The notes: generated by a model from the sequence alone, not told the origin. DNA of 64,000 nt from Acidimicrobiales bacterium (GCA_020628865.1 JAHDEJ010000001.1:64367-128366), one strand, 5' to 3'. Counted from the stretch's first letter, positions 23,699-33,941 are shown. Translations and numbers: made by a program.

Positions 23699-25204
23699 TC
23701 AATGGGACCCGAAGGCCTGCTCCTCGTACTTGAGCAGACGGTGGTGCAGCGACTCCACGTCTGCGCTCCGAGCGGGATCGGCGGCGAGGTTCTCCAGCTC
23801 GTGCGGATCCTCGGGCAGCTCGTACCACTCGTGTTCCTGCGCCTCGAACGGCGCGTCAGCCGGTACGGCGGGAGGGTTCGGGTCCACGCTTCCGTCTCGA
23901 CGAATGCCTCCCCCACGGCCGTAGTACCGGGCGAACTTCGTCGTTCCGTCGAAGAAGCCGCGCACGGCATATCGGGTGGCGGCGAGGGCATCACTTTGCG
24001 CACTCGCCTGGGCGAACAGCACATGATCCCGCACGACCGCCGACGGGTCGGCGAAGACGGGCGACAGGTTCTTGCCGGACACAGGCGACGCCGCGACGTC
24101 GACACCACCGAGCGAACACAACGTGGCCGCCAGATCCACATGGGTGCCCAAGGACGCCGTCTCCATGCCGGCCGGAATGCCCGGGCCCGACACGATGAGC
24201 GGCACGCCCATCACCTCCTCGTAAACGCAGGGCAGCTTCGCCCGCAGCCCGTGACTGCCACACGCATCCCCGTGATCCGAGGTGTACACGATGATGGTGT
24301 TCTCCGCATCGGGAAGCCGGTCAATGGCATCGAGCAGGCGGACGACCGATCGATCGAGCTGTTCGTGCAACCAGGCGTAGTAGTCCAGCTGTCGGAGCCA
24401 CGAGGCCGTGTCGTCGAGGTCGATCGAGCCAACGAAGTGTTCGGTGTTGCGCACGTGTTGCCACGCCCGCTGGATCTCGGGCTTGGTCGAGAGGTCGTCA
24501 TGGAAGTTGGCCGGGAGCGTGTCGAACCGGTGCGGATAGTCCTCGGGGACCGGTTCGATCTCGAGGTCGCCGAGGCGGAACTTCTGGATGAAGTCGAAGA
24601 CCTCCGTCTCCTTCGGGTTGGCCGCCTGGTAGCTGGGCTGGTCCATCGGAAAGTGCATGATGTCGTGCGGGTTCACGAGCGCCACGGTGAGACACCACGG
24701 CGCCTCGCCATCGGCCGCGTCCTCGAGCCACTGTTCTGCGTGATCGACGATGATCGGATCGAAGTGACGCCCGGTCCACGCATTGCCGGTGAAGTGCACG
24801 TCGTTGCCCTGCCAGCCCGAGTACCCACGAGCGTCCATGTCGGGGAACGCACCGTGGTCCAGGTGCCACTTGCCCACGTAGCCGGTGCGGTACCCCACCT
24901 CGGCGAGCAGCTGGCCCACGGTCGGGACGTCGGCGGGAAGGGCCTGATGCGACGGGAAACTCACGTTGTCCACCACACCGTGCTCGGGCAAATATTGCCC
25001 GGTGTAGAGCGAGGCCCGCGACGGCGAGCACGGCGATGCATGCGTGTAGTACTTCGAGAAGCTGAGCCCGCTCTGGCGCAACCGCTCGTGGCCGGGCAGC
25101 GCCACCGTGTCGCCGAGCCAGTCATTGCGCCGCTCCTCATCGGAGACGATCAGCAGGATGTTGGGCCGTTTCGGCATCGAGTCGGGCGTCGATACATCAG
25201 ACAT
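23699..25204 (-). CDS. type I sulfatase (formylglycine-dependent)
   Basis: A 501-residue alkaline-phosphatase-fold sulfatase. NILLIVSDEERR near residue 14 holds the calcium-binding Asp; the sulfatase signature CSPSRASLYTGQ near residue 57 supplies the Cys that is converted to formylglycine. GKWHLDHG and YTSDHGDACG carry further metal and sulfate ligands. No signal peptide is seen after the chosen ATG, so the enzyme appears cytoplasmic. It hydrolyses a sulfate ester; sulfated steroids are possible in this context. The start at 25204 is preferred to the upstream GTG at 25312, whose added residues are low in homology. Confidence 0.88.
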   Translation of the reverse strand: MSDVSTPDSMPKRPNILLIVSDEERRNDWLGDTVALPGHERLRQSGLSFSKYYTHASPCSPSRASLYTGQYLPEHGVVDNVSFPSHQALPADVPTVGQLLAEVGYRTGYVGKWHLDHGAFPDMDARGYSGWQGNDVHFTGNAWTGRHFDPIIVDHAEQWLEDAADGEAPWCLTVALVNPHDIMHFPMDQPSYQAANPKETEVFDFIQKFRLGDLEIEPVPEDYPHRFDTLPANFHDDLSTKPEIQRAWQHVRNTEHFVGSIDLDDTASWLRQLDYYAWLHEQLDRSVVRLLDAIDRLPDAENTIIVYTSDHGDACGSHGLRAKLPCVYEEVMGVPLIVSGPGIPAGMETASLGTHVDLAATLCSLGGVDVAASPVSGKNLSPVFADPSAVVRDHVLFAQASAQSDALAATRYAVRGFFDGTTKFARYYGRGGGIRRDGSVDPNPPAVPADAPFEAQEHEWYELPEDPHELENLAADPARSADVESLHHRLLKYEEQAFGSH

Positions 25205-25576
25205 GTGCGCAGGGTAGATGCCCCGGCCGGTCGACGTCGTCTCGATACGCCGTCGACGACTCGCGCCCACGTCACAGCGACAACCGGGTGCCGGCCAGAA
25301 CTTCCGGAGCAACCACTCCCCTCGCCGGGCGATCGCTGTCGCTGTGACGTGGGCGCCAACAGATACCAGCGGCCGCGTTCGTTCAACGTTCCGACGGCCG
25401 GGCGCCCGTTGTCAGCCGCGGCAACGTCACTGACGACCGCCAGCGGGAGAATCTTCGTGGGAGACAGAAGTCAGGGCGCGTCAGAGCCGACCGGTACCGG
25501 AAGGCCCACTGCGTGGGCGCTCAGGGACGCATGGCGAAGAGCGGGTGCTCCAGCGCAGAATGTGGTGGCGGGCTGC
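25205..25576. repeat. 372-bp gap with a 20-bp inverted repeat (25263-25356)
   Basis: No convincing gene is present. The main structure is a perfect inverted repeat: 25263-25282 (GCGCCCACGTCACAGCGACA) and 25337-25356, with a 54-bp loop. The rest has no obvious promoter or repeat. The gap separates two minus-strand genes and should contain the promoter of the sulfatase gene. Confidence 0.7.
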
Positions 25577-26005
25577 TCAGGGTGGGGCAAGGCCGAACGG
25601 CGAGCGTAACGCCACCCCGAACACCGGCTCCGCGGAGCGCATGATCCGACCCTCGACCACGGCCCATTCGAGCCAGCGGCGGACGGCGCGTACCCGCCGT
25701 TGGATGCGGGAGCGGGTGGATTGCGGCGCACCGACCCAGCGGTAGACGCCTCGCTCGAGCCGCTCGACCCGGCCTCGCCGAACCTCCCACCGCAGTGCAT
25801 CGGAGATGATCTTCGAGGGCCGTCCGGCAAAGACGAAGCCCTCTGCCCGCAGCTGGGTGACGAGTTCGGCGACGGTGACCACACCGCCCGGATTCAGGGC
25901 GGATGGGCGAACTCCGGCGATGATCGATGAAAGCACGTACCGCAATGGACGGCCCCGGAGTGCAGCCCAGGCTTCGTCTCGGAACTCATGATCTGACCGC
26001 CACAT
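25577..26005 (-). CDS. small winged-helix-like hypothetical protein
   Basis: A 142-residue basic protein without a recognised name. The centre, [15 protein letters not shown] near residue 43 and [26 protein letters not shown] near 65-90, has the helix-helix-wing pattern of a winged helix. The C-terminal third is Arg-rich ([17 protein letters not shown]). It may bind DNA. It is divergent from the DUF1214 gene; their shared gap 26006-26141 has no regulon operator. Confidence 0.6.
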   Translation of the reverse strand: MWRSDHEFRDEAWAALRGRPLRYVLSSIIAGVRPSALNPGGVVTVAELVTQLRAEGFVFAGRPSKIISDALRWEVRRGRVERLERGVYRWVGAPQSTRSRIQRRVRAVRRWLEWAVVEGRIMRSAEPVFGVALRSPFGLAPP

Positions 26006-26141
26006 GTGCCCATCCTTTCACCGGGGTGTGACAGTGGTGGGCGGCCGATTCCCGGGTCGGCGGCCGGTGCGGCAACACTGGACGGCACTGCAGAAACACG
26101 CGCGGCGAGGGGGGATTTCGCTTCGCTGGGGGATGACCGCA

Positions 26142-27332
26142 ATGACCGACAGATCCGAGCCGAACGAGACGAGCACGACCACCACTGCCGACGAGCTCCG
26201 TCGACAGCGGCTGCTCGACGGCTCCGCCTGGGACGACTTCTGCGACACCCTGAAGGCAGCAGGCCGGGTGGTCCTCGACCAGACCCCGGACGGCAACCAA
26301 GACGACCGAGTCGAAGGATTCCGCTACCTCACCCGGATGCTGCTCATGGCGTCATTCCGGGCGATCGATCGCACGCCACCGACCGGCGAACAACGGATAC
26401 TCGTGATCGGGCCGCCGCTCAAGGGCGGCATCGGTGTGCAGTCGCCAGACCAGGACCACGTCGTGCAACCCGTCGACCCGTCCATGCGGTACCGCATCAC
26501 CGGCCAACGGGGATCCGCACCACACGTGCACATGTCGGCATGGACGCCGCCGGTGCCGGACTGGGTCGCCACCCGACCGACCGGCGCCGACCCGGCGGCG
26601 GTCTTGGAGGACTTCAACCCGAACGCCGCGGTCACGCCGTTCACCGCGCTGCTCGATGACTTCACCGACGCCGACGGCGCAGTCGACTTCGTGCTTGCCG
26701 TCGACGAGCAGGACGGCCCCTGGATGCCCATGGCGCCCGGCACGCGTGAGCTCATGATGCGCGTCGTCTACGACGACCGCGCCGCCCAGTCGAAACCCCG
26801 CTTGTCGATCACCCCACTCGACCCGGTCGACATCCAGGAACCGCCGACCCCGGAAGACATGGCAACTCGGCTCGCCGTCGCTGCACAGATGGTGTTCGGC
26901 ATCCAGGCCGACTACGCCGCGTGGACCGACGACCTCGTCGACCACCCCAACCAGCTTCAGCTCACCAACGACCACTACCGCCGCATCGGTGGTTCACCGG
27001 ACGACCGCCACTTCGAGTTCGGCTACTGGCGCGTCGCCCCCAACACCCAGCTCGAGATCTGCTTCACGCCACCGCCGTGTCGCCATTGGAACTTCCAGCT
27101 CTGCAACCACTGGATGGAGAACCTCGCCGATTACACGACCGGCCAGGGGTACCTGAGCGCCGACGACGCCGTCGTTGACGACGACGGCCGCGTCACCATC
27201 GTCGTGGCGCAAAAGTACGAAGGCGCCCACAACCACGTGGCTACCGGAGGGCACAACCACGGGGTCATGGGACTGCGCTTCGTCGAACCCGAGTCGCCAC
27301 CCGACGTGACGACCCGGCTCGTCGACTGCTGA
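26142..27332 (+). CDS. DUF1214-domain protein
   Basis: A 396-residue soluble protein. The C-terminal third contains the DUF1214 pattern: [37 protein letters not shown] and the closing [14 protein letters not shown]. Proteins of this family occur widely in actinobacteria that degrade lipids and steroids, but no reaction is firmly assigned. I chose the ATG at 26142, which has GGGGG about 10 bp upstream; an ATG at 26133 is too close to it. Convergent with the binding-protein gene, only 13 bp apart. Confidence 0.8.
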   Translation: MTDRSEPNETSTTTTADELRRQRLLDGSAWDDFCDTLKAAGRVVLDQTPDGNQDDRVEGFRYLTRMLLMASFRAIDRTPPTGEQRILVIGPPLKGGIGVQSPDQDHVVQPVDPSMRYRITGQRGSAPHVHMSAWTPPVPDWVATRPTGADPAAVLEDFNPNAAVTPFTALLDDFTDADGAVDFVLAVDEQDGPWMPMAPGTRELMMRVVYDDRAAQSKPRLSITPLDPVDIQEPPTPEDMATRLAVAAQMVFGIQADYAAWTDDLVDHPNQLQLTNDHYRRIGGSPDDRHFEFGYWRVAPNTQLEICFTPPPCRHWNFQLCNHWMENLADYTTGQGYLSADDAVVDDDGRVTIVVAQKYEGAHNHVATGGHNHGVMGLRFVEPESPPDVTTRLVDC

Positions 27333-27345
27333 ACCGGACTCCTGA

Positions 27346-28797
27346 TCAGTTGGTGACGTCGTACAGCGGCGAGATCGCCACGAGCGTGCCGTCCGCACCG
27401 GCGCTGGCATCGAACTGCGACAGCTGGAAGGCGTCGTTGAAGTCGTACTTTCCGTTGCCAAGTGAGCCGAACTGGAACGCCGGCAGGGCGCCGTCGCCGT
27501 AGGCCTCGATGGCTGCCGCGAACGAGTCCTGGGTCGGGTTGCGGCCCGCTTCCGACATGAGGTCGTCGAACAGCTGGAGCACCCGGCAGTACTGCAACAC
27601 GCCCTTGAACCAGCGCTCGTCGCCGGCCTCGTGGTCTGCCGGATCCAGGTCGGGCAGCTCGGAGATCCGCGACAGCGCAACGCCCTTGCAATCCTGCATC
27701 GACTCGTGGTTCCACTGCTGGCTGTCGGAGAGGGCGTTCACCGTGAGTGCGCCGTCGGCCTTGTCCGGCGGGGTCTCCGCACCGAGGTTCTCCAGGCTGG
27801 CCGTGTTGACCGCCCAGACCTCCACGTCGAGACCGTTGTCGGTGGTTCCGCGAAGCGCACCCTGGGCGGAGCCGAGCACGAGGACCGTGTCGGCACCGGA
27901 GGCCCGAATGTTCTCTGCGATGACCGCCCAGCGGCTGTCGACCGCGTTGATGTCCCCGGCCGGTGCGTCGTTGAAGATCTCGATCACCGGAGTGACTCCG
28001 GCGGCCGCCAAGATGTCGGGGGCGGCGTCGTAGAGCGCCTCGGCGTCGAGGTTTCCGACCACGGCGATCTGCGCATCGGCGAGCCGTCCGTCCTGCTCCA
28101 TGACGGCGAGCATCGCCTCGAACTGACGCTTCGGGTCGGCGTTGATGGCCACCCACGGCGCCGTCGACTGCGCCAATCGTTCGTCGTTCACGACGCCGCC
28201 GATCATGACCGTCTCGTTGGCGCCGGTGACGCAGGTGTTGACGTCTTCCACCGACGGACCTCGGAAGCCCACGAGAACGGCAAACGTCTCGATGTCCTTC
28301 GTGAGCGCCGTGCACACCGCTTCAGCCTCGGTGGATCCGAGCGGGCTGTAGTACTCGAAGTGCGGAACGACCATGCGGCCGTGAATGCCGCCGTTCTCGT
28401 TGAGCTCGTCGATGTAGGCCTGCATCACCATCTGCTGGTTGCCCCAACCTTCGGTCACGAGGTTGAACTCCTTCAACGCATCGAAGTCGAGCATGGTGAC
28501 GCCAACGTGAATCTCGGTCTCGGTCACGCCACGGGCGGACGCCGTGAGCGGCTCGAGTTCTTCCTCCGGAACCGTCGTCGTGGTCTCCTCTGGTTCGTCG
28601 GCCGGCTCGGCGTCCTCATCGATCTCGGTCAGCGTGACCTCGGAATCCCCGGCGTCGGTGTCCTCGGCCGTGTCTGAGGCCGCAGCGTCGGTTGCTGCAT
28701 CCCCCTCCGAATCGCCGCCGCCGCAAGCGACGGCAACCAAGGCGAGTGCCATGAGAAGCGCAAGCAAACGAGTGATCTTGGAACGCTGCGTCACCAT
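27346..28797 (-). CDS. solute-binding lipoprotein of a Liv-type ABC transporter
   Basis: A 483-residue lipoprotein. The signal ends in the lipobox LVAVACGG near residue 25, then comes an acidic Asp/Glu/Thr linker to about residue 72, then a periplasmic-binding-protein type I (Peripla_BP_6) domain beginning IHVGVTMLDFDAL. Two-lobe features such as VVPHFEYYSPLGSTEAEAVC and LVGFRGPSVEDVN are visible. It should deliver a solute to the transporter encoded divergently at 28898-33888. Operator copy 6 lies 32 bp upstream, linking it to the steroid-type regulon; a polycyclic acid or steroid fragment is a reasonable but unproven ligand. Confidence 0.9.
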   Translation of the reverse strand: MVTQRSKITRLLALLMALALVAVACGGGDSEGDAATDAAASDTAEDTDAGDSEVTLTEIDEDAEPADEPEETTTTVPEEELEPLTASARGVTETEIHVGVTMLDFDALKEFNLVTEGWGNQQMVMQAYIDELNENGGIHGRMVVPHFEYYSPLGSTEAEAVCTALTKDIETFAVLVGFRGPSVEDVNTCVTGANETVMIGGVVNDERLAQSTAPWVAINADPKRQFEAMLAVMEQDGRLADAQIAVVGNLDAEALYDAAPDILAAAGVTPVIEIFNDAPAGDINAVDSRWAVIAENIRASGADTVLVLGSAQGALRGTTDNGLDVEVWAVNTASLENLGAETPPDKADGALTVNALSDSQQWNHESMQDCKGVALSRISELPDLDPADHEAGDERWFKGVLQYCRVLQLFDDLMSEAGRNPTQDSFAAAIEAYGDGALPAFQFGSLGNGKYDFNDAFQLSQFDASAGADGTLVAISPLYDVTN

Positions 28798-28828
28798 TGA
28801 AGTTCCCCCTTCACGCCCTTCTGGGCCG

Positions 28829-28849
28829 GATCTGACGTCGCGTCAGATT
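28829..28849. promoter_or_regulatory. operator palindrome, copy 6
   Basis: Arms GATCTGA and TCAGATT around CGTCGCG, with symmetry extending to TCTGACG / CGTCAGA. It is in the 100-bp divergent gap between the solute-binding lipoprotein (start 28797) and the MFS-LivF fusion (start 28898), so it can control the whole transporter. Confidence 0.78.
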
Positions 28850-28897
28850 ACAGGATACGCTCGCTTGGGCAAGGGCAGCCGCAATGGTTGGGGGACC

Positions 28898-31102
28898 ATG
28901 GAACCAACGGAGGGGACGAACGACGACAGCGCTGCGGCGCTGACGGCGACCGTGCTCAGCGAAGAAGCCGCCCGCCACGAAGAGCAGTCCACCGACGAGT
29001 TCCTCGTCGAGACCGAAGCGCTCCCGGGTGTCGGCGCCGACACAATGACGCTCAAGGACGGGATCGCCAAGGGTGGCTTCACCACCTTCTTCATCCTGCT
29101 CGTACTCAACAGCCTCGACGAACTCGAGCTCGCGGCGCTCACCGTTCTCGCACCCGACATCCGAGACACCTTCGGTGTGTCCGACGGCGTGATCGTCTTC
29201 ATCAGCTCCGCCTCGGCCTCATTCTTCGTCCTCGGCGCCATGCCCATGGGCTACCTGGCCGACCGCTTCAAGCGGGCGCCGATCATCGGAATCGCCTCCC
29301 TCTTCTTCAGCTTCTTCGTGTTCCTCTCCGGTCTCGCAGTGAACGCGTTCATGCTGTTCTGGACGCGCTTTGGCGTCGGTGTCGCGAAGTCCAACACGAT
29401 CACCGTCCACTCCAGCCTCATCGCCGACACCTACCCCATCGGCGTGCGTGGCCGGATCGGGGCACTGAACACGATGGTCGGCCGGGCCATCGGCGTCGCC
29501 AGTCCGGCGTTGGTGGGCGGCATCGCTGCGGCCGCCGGCGGCGTCGACGGATGGCGCTGGGCCTATCTCCTCCTCGGCATTCCGGTCGCCATCTTCGCCC
29601 TGCTCGCCTTCCGCATCCCCGAACCGGTGCGCGGCCAGTTCGAAAAGGAGGACGTGCTCGGCACGGTCCACGACGACGAAGACCCGATCCCCACCAGCGT
29701 CGAGGCCGCGTTCGCCCGGCTGTGGAAGATCCGAACGATGAAGACCGTGGTCGTCGCCTTTGCCGCCATGGGCTTCGCCCTCTTTACCGCTCCGGTCCTG
29801 CGCAACCTCTTCCTCGAAGACCACTTCGGACTCGATGCCTTCGAACGCGGGCTCGTCGAAACCGCGTCCGGCGTCGGCGTCGTGCTGGCCGTGCCGTTCG
29901 TCGGCCGCCGCTTCGACACCCTCTACCGGTCCGACCCGGCCCGGGCGTTGGCGTCCCTCGGCCTGCTGCTCATCCCGGTCGCCTTCCTCATCCCCCTGCA
30001 GTACGTGATGCCCAACGTCGTGCTCTTCACCCTCGTGGGCGTGGTCGTCAACCTGCTGTCCGGCTCGGCGTTCGCCATGGTCGGACCGATCATCCAAGGC
30101 ATCGTCCCGTACCGCCTCCGGGGGTTGGGAACAGCACTGCTGACCCTCTACATCTTCTTCGTCGGTGCGACCGGCGGCGGCCTACTCTCGGCGCTGCTGT
30201 CCAACGCCTACGGGCCCCGCACCACCGTCATCGTGCTTGCCGTTCCCGCCATGCTCATCGGCGGGCTCATGATCCTCAATGGCGCCCGCTTCATCCGCCA
30301 CGACCTCTCGCTCGTCGTTTCCGAGCTCCGAGAAGAACAGGCCGAGGTCGAACGCCAGCAGCAGGACCCCGACAACGTTCCGGTCGTGCAGGTGAACGAC
30401 GTGGACTTCTCCTACGGCCACGTGCAGGTGTTGTTCGACGTCGGCTTCGAGGTTCGCCGGGGCGAAGTCCTTGCCCTGCTCGGAACGAACGGTGCCGGCA
30501 AGTCCACGATCCTGCGGGTCATTGCCGGCCTCGCCACGCCCGAGCGCGGCGTCGTCCGTCTGAATGGGCGAACCATCACCTACTCGTCCGCCGAACGCCG
30601 GAACGGGCTCGGCATCCACATGCTGGCCGGGGGAAAGGGCGTCTTCGGCGAGATGTCCGTCGCCGACAACCTCCAGATGGCCGCCTGGCCCTATCGCAGC
30701 GATCGGGCCGACATGGACCGACGCATCAACCGGTCGTGGGAACTGTTCCCCGAACTCCGAGATCTGTCCGACCAGCCGGCCGAGTCGATGTCCGGCGGCC
30801 AACAGCAGATGCTCGCCCTCGCCATGACCCTGCTCCACGACCCCGAGGTGCTCATCATCGACGAGCTGTCGCTCGGGCTCGCCCCGACGCTGGTCCAGCG
30901 GCTGCTCGCCATCGTCGACGACCTCAAGGCACAGGGCATGACGATGATCATCGTCGAGCAATCGCTGAACGTGGCGCTCGCCGTCGCCGACCGAGCCGTG
31001 TTCCTCGAGAAGGGCCGGGTGCGGTTCGAAGGCGATGCGCAAGAGCTTGCAGAACGTGACGATCTCGCCCGGGCGGTGTTCCTCGGAACCGAGGGCGGCT
31101 GA
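28898..31102 (+). CDS. MFS transporter fused to a LivF-type ABC ATPase
   Basis: A 734-residue fusion. Residues about 60-470 form a major-facilitator domain with about 12 membrane helices and the loop motif GYLADRFKRAP. Residues about 490-734 form a LivF-like ATPase: Walker A GTNGAGKST near 528, signature SGGQQQM near 631, Walker B VLIIDELSLGLAP near 651 and an H-loop-equivalent IIVEQS. Linking a secondary carrier to an ATPase that normally serves LivH/LivM is unusual. GGGGG precedes the ATG. It overlaps the next gene by one base (TGATG), so both are made together. No frameshift or stop separates the domains. Confidence 0.9.
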   Translation: MEPTEGTNDDSAAALTATVLSEEAARHEEQSTDEFLVETEALPGVGADTMTLKDGIAKGGFTTFFILLVLNSLDELELAALTVLAPDIRDTFGVSDGVIVFISSASASFFVLGAMPMGYLADRFKRAPIIGIASLFFSFFVFLSGLAVNAFMLFWTRFGVGVAKSNTITVHSSLIADTYPIGVRGRIGALNTMVGRAIGVASPALVGGIAAAAGGVDGWRWAYLLLGIPVAIFALLAFRIPEPVRGQFEKEDVLGTVHDDEDPIPTSVEAAFARLWKIRTMKTVVVAFAAMGFALFTAPVLRNLFLEDHFGLDAFERGLVETASGVGVVLAVPFVGRRFDTLYRSDPARALASLGLLLIPVAFLIPLQYVMPNVVLFTLVGVVVNLLSGSAFAMVGPIIQGIVPYRLRGLGTALLTLYIFFVGATGGGLLSALLSNAYGPRTTVIVLAVPAMLIGGLMILNGARFIRHDLSLVVSELREEQAEVERQQQDPDNVPVVQVNDVDFSYGHVQVLFDVGFEVRRGEVLALLGTNGAGKSTILRVIAGLATPERGVVRLNGRTITYSSAERRNGLGIHMLAGGKGVFGEMSVADNLQMAAWPYRSDRADMDRRINRSWELFPELRDLSDQPAESMSGGQQQMLALAMTLLHDPEVLIIDELSLGLAPTLVQRLLAIVDDLKAQGMTMIIVEQSLNVALAVADRAVFLEKGRVRFEGDAQELAERDDLARAVFLGTEGG

Positions 31103-33888
31103 TGCTGAACTTCAACTTCAGCGCCTTTGGCGTGGACGCGACCGGCCAGCTCCTGTTCAACGGTCTCGTGACCGGCCTCGTGTTCGGCATGCTCGCGATG
31201 GGCATCGTGCTCGTCTATCGGTCCACCCGCGTCATCAACTTCGCGGTCGGCAACATGGGCATTCCGGCGTCGGTCCTGCTCGCGCTGATGGTCGTCAACT
31301 ACAGCTTTCCGTACTGGATCGCCCTCCCCTTGGCGATACTCGTCGGCACGCTCATCGGCGCCATCATCGAACTCGCTGTCATCCGCCGTCTGTTCCACGC
31401 GCCTCGGGTGATCCTGCTGGTCGCCACCATTGGCGTCGCCCAGCTGATGCAGGCCGTCACTTCGGCGTACCCGGACATCAACACCGATGGTCGGCCCAGC
31501 TATCCGACACCGATCGACACCATTTGGGAGGACCTGCTCGGCCTCCGCGTCCGCGGCCCGCAGCTCACCATCGTCATCGTCGTTCCCCTTCTCGCAATCG
31601 CCCTCGGGCTCCTCATGAACCGCACGCCCTTCGGCAAGGCGGTGCAAGCGTCAGCCTCGAACCCGGACCTGGCCCGCACCAACGGCATCAGCCCGAAGCT
31701 GGTCTCGACCGCGGTGTGGACCATCGCCGGCTTCCTCGCCACCGTCTCCGCCATCCTGCTCTCCGGCCAGCAGGGATCGATCGCCGGGTTCGAGTCACTC
31801 GGTCCGAACACGTTGGCCCGCGCGCTCGCCGCTGCAGTGCTGGCCGGGATGGTCTCGTTCCGTCGGGCGCTCGCCGCCGGGGTCGGCATCGGCCTCATCC
31901 AGTCACTCATCCAGTTCAACTTCCTCGACGCCGTCGGCCTGTTCGACTTCCTGCTCTTCGTCGGCGTGGCGGCCGCCGTCTACCTGCAGGCCCGCTCGGA
32001 CGAGGAACGAGCCACGTTCTCGTTCGCCCCCAAGGCTCGACCGATTCCCGACTCCCTGAAGCACATCTGGTGGGTGCGGAACCTGCCCGCACTCAGTGCC
32101 ACGCTCCTGTTCGTCGTGGCCGCCGCTGTGCCGTTCATCTCCGACACCCCGTCCCGCCTGCTCATCTGGTCGACGATCATCGTCTACGCCATCTGTGCAT
32201 CCTCCGTCACCGTCGTCACCGGCTGGTCCGGGCAGCTCTCACTCGGGCAGATGGCACTGGCCGGAATCGGCGCGTTCTCCGCCGCGATGTTCGCCCGCGG
32301 AGGCGTTCCGTGGGTGGCGTCGCTGTTCCTCGGTGCGTTCGTTGCCGGCGTCGTCGCCGCTGCCGTTGGTGCCGGAGCGTTGCGGGTGCGAGGACTCTTC
32401 CTGGCGGTCGTCACCTTCACGTTCGGGATGGCGGCGAACCAATACCTCTTCCGCATGGAGATCTTCTCCGACGGCAACCGCAATGCCGTTCCGTTCGGCC
32501 GCGGTTCCCTCTTCGGCCTCGACCTCACCGATGAGCGGACCTACTACTGGTTCGTGCTCGGGCTGCTGGCACTGTGTTTCGTCACCGTGGCCACCCTGCG
32601 CCGCAGCGGCATCGGCCGCTCGATCATCGCTGTGCGCGACAACCCGGACACCGCCGCGGCGTACACGGTGAACCCGACGACGACCCGACTGCTCAGCTTT
32701 GCGATCAGTGGGGCGATCGCCGGACTCGGTGGCGCTGCGCTCGGTGGCCTCCTCCAGCAGCTGCCGCTGCAGGGTCGGTTCTTCCAACCCTTCGAGTCGC
32801 TTCGCATCGTGTCGATGGCGGTGATCGGCGGTCTCGGTTCCGTGGTCGGCCCCGTGCTCGGCGCCGGATGGGTCGAGGGCCTCCGGGGGCTCTTTCCCGA
32901 CAACGAACTCGTCCCCCTCTTCACCTCCAGCCTGGGATTGCTCCTGCTGTTGCTCTACTTCCCGGGCGGCTTCGTACAGATCGGCTACTCGATCCGGGAC
33001 GCGCTGTTCCGGTGGCTCGCCGACCGGCGCCCCGCCGTGGACACCTCCCGGGACACCGCGGCGCCGGTCCCCGCCCGATTGCGCAACGACGACCGGGCGC
33101 CCGCCACGCTCACGGTCGACGGCGTTTCCGTCCAGTTCGGCGGCAACACTGCGGTCTCCAAGGCGTCGCTCCACGTCGCCCACGGCGAGATCGTGGGGCT
33201 CATCGGCACCAACGGCGCCGGCAAGTCGACGCTCATGAACGCCGTGGGCGGGTTCGTTCCCACCTCGGGAAGCGTCGAGCTCCTCGGCGTCGAGATGATC
33301 GGCACCCCATCGCATCGGCGCGCCACCGCCGGACTCGGCCGGACGTTCCAGGCGGCCACCCTGTTCCCCGAACTCACCGTGCTCGAGACCGTGCAGGTCG
33401 CACTCGAAGCCCAGCGCCGCACCCGCCTGCTCGGCACCATGCTGCACTCCCCGATCGAGCGCCGCCATGAGCGAGACCGCGCCACCCACGCCCGCGAACT
33501 CATCGATTTCCTCGGCCTCGGTCGCTACGCCAACAGCTACATCGCCGAGCTCTCCACCGGTACGCGACGCATCGTCGAACTGGCCGGCCTCCTGGCGCTC
33601 GACGCCCGGCTGCTGTGCCTCGACGAGCCGACCGCCGGCGTCGCCCAACGCGAGTCGGAGGCGTTCGGCCCCCTGCTCAAGCGCATCCGGGACGAACTCG
33701 ACGCGAGCATCCTGATCATCGAACACGACATGCCGATGATCATGGCCATCTCGGACCGGGTCTACTGCCTCGATCAGGGTCAGGTCATTGCGGAAGGCAC
33801 ACCCGACGAGGTTCGCAACGATCCGGCCGTCGTCGCCAGCTATCTCGGCACCGACGAGCGGGCGATCGCCCGCAGCGACGCGGGCTGA
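31102..33888 (+). CDS. LivH-LivM-LivG triple fusion ABC transporter
   Basis: A 928-residue protein joining three normally separate subunits. Residues about 1-300 are a LivH-type permease (NFAVGNMG, RTPFGKAVQA), about 325-640 a LivM-type permease (GQLSLGQMALAGIGAF, GRSIIAVRDN), and about 670-928 a LivG-type ATPase with Walker A GTNGAGKST near 702, Walker B LLCLDEPTAGVAQ near 835 and an atypical signature LSTGTRR in place of LSGGQ. With the MFS-LivF protein and the binding lipoprotein it makes a full branched-chain-amino-acid-type importer on two polypeptides. The substrate is unlikely to be an amino acid given operator copy 6. Confidence 0.92.
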   Translation: MLNFNFSAFGVDATGQLLFNGLVTGLVFGMLAMGIVLVYRSTRVINFAVGNMGIPASVLLALMVVNYSFPYWIALPLAILVGTLIGAIIELAVIRRLFHAPRVILLVATIGVAQLMQAVTSAYPDINTDGRPSYPTPIDTIWEDLLGLRVRGPQLTIVIVVPLLAIALGLLMNRTPFGKAVQASASNPDLARTNGISPKLVSTAVWTIAGFLATVSAILLSGQQGSIAGFESLGPNTLARALAAAVLAGMVSFRRALAAGVGIGLIQSLIQFNFLDAVGLFDFLLFVGVAAAVYLQARSDEERATFSFAPKARPIPDSLKHIWWVRNLPALSATLLFVVAAAVPFISDTPSRLLIWSTIIVYAICASSVTVVTGWSGQLSLGQMALAGIGAFSAAMFARGGVPWVASLFLGAFVAGVVAAAVGAGALRVRGLFLAVVTFTFGMAANQYLFRMEIFSDGNRNAVPFGRGSLFGLDLTDERTYYWFVLGLLALCFVTVATLRRSGIGRSIIAVRDNPDTAAAYTVNPTTTRLLSFAISGAIAGLGGAALGGLLQQLPLQGRFFQPFESLRIVSMAVIGGLGSVVGPVLGAGWVEGLRGLFPDNELVPLFTSSLGLLLLLLYFPGGFVQIGYSIRDALFRWLADRRPAVDTSRDTAAPVPARLRNDDRAPATLTVDGVSVQFGGNTAVSKASLHVAHGEIVGLIGTNGAGKSTLMNAVGGFVPTSGSVELLGVEMIGTPSHRRATAGLGRTFQAATLFPELTVLETVQVALEAQRRTRLLGTMLHSPIERRHERDRATHARELIDFLGLGRYANSYIAELSTGTRRIVELAGLLALDARLLCLDEPTAGVAQRESEAFGPLLKRIRDELDASILIIEHDMPMIMAISDRVYCLDQGQVIAEGTPDEVRNDPAVVASYLGTDERAIARSDAG

Positions 33889-33895
33889 GACTCGT

Positions 33896-33940
33896 CGACA
33901 CTCCCGGTCGAGCATCCCCGAACGCCGACAGCGAGTGTCG
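33896..33940. terminator. weak inverted repeat between convergent genes
   Basis: Arms CGACACTC (33896-33903) and GAGTGTCG (33933-33940) with a 29-bp loop, filling the 53-bp gap between the transporter stop and the sulfatase stop. No T-run. A bidirectional stop signal is possible. Confidence 0.4.
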
Positions 33941-33941
33941 G

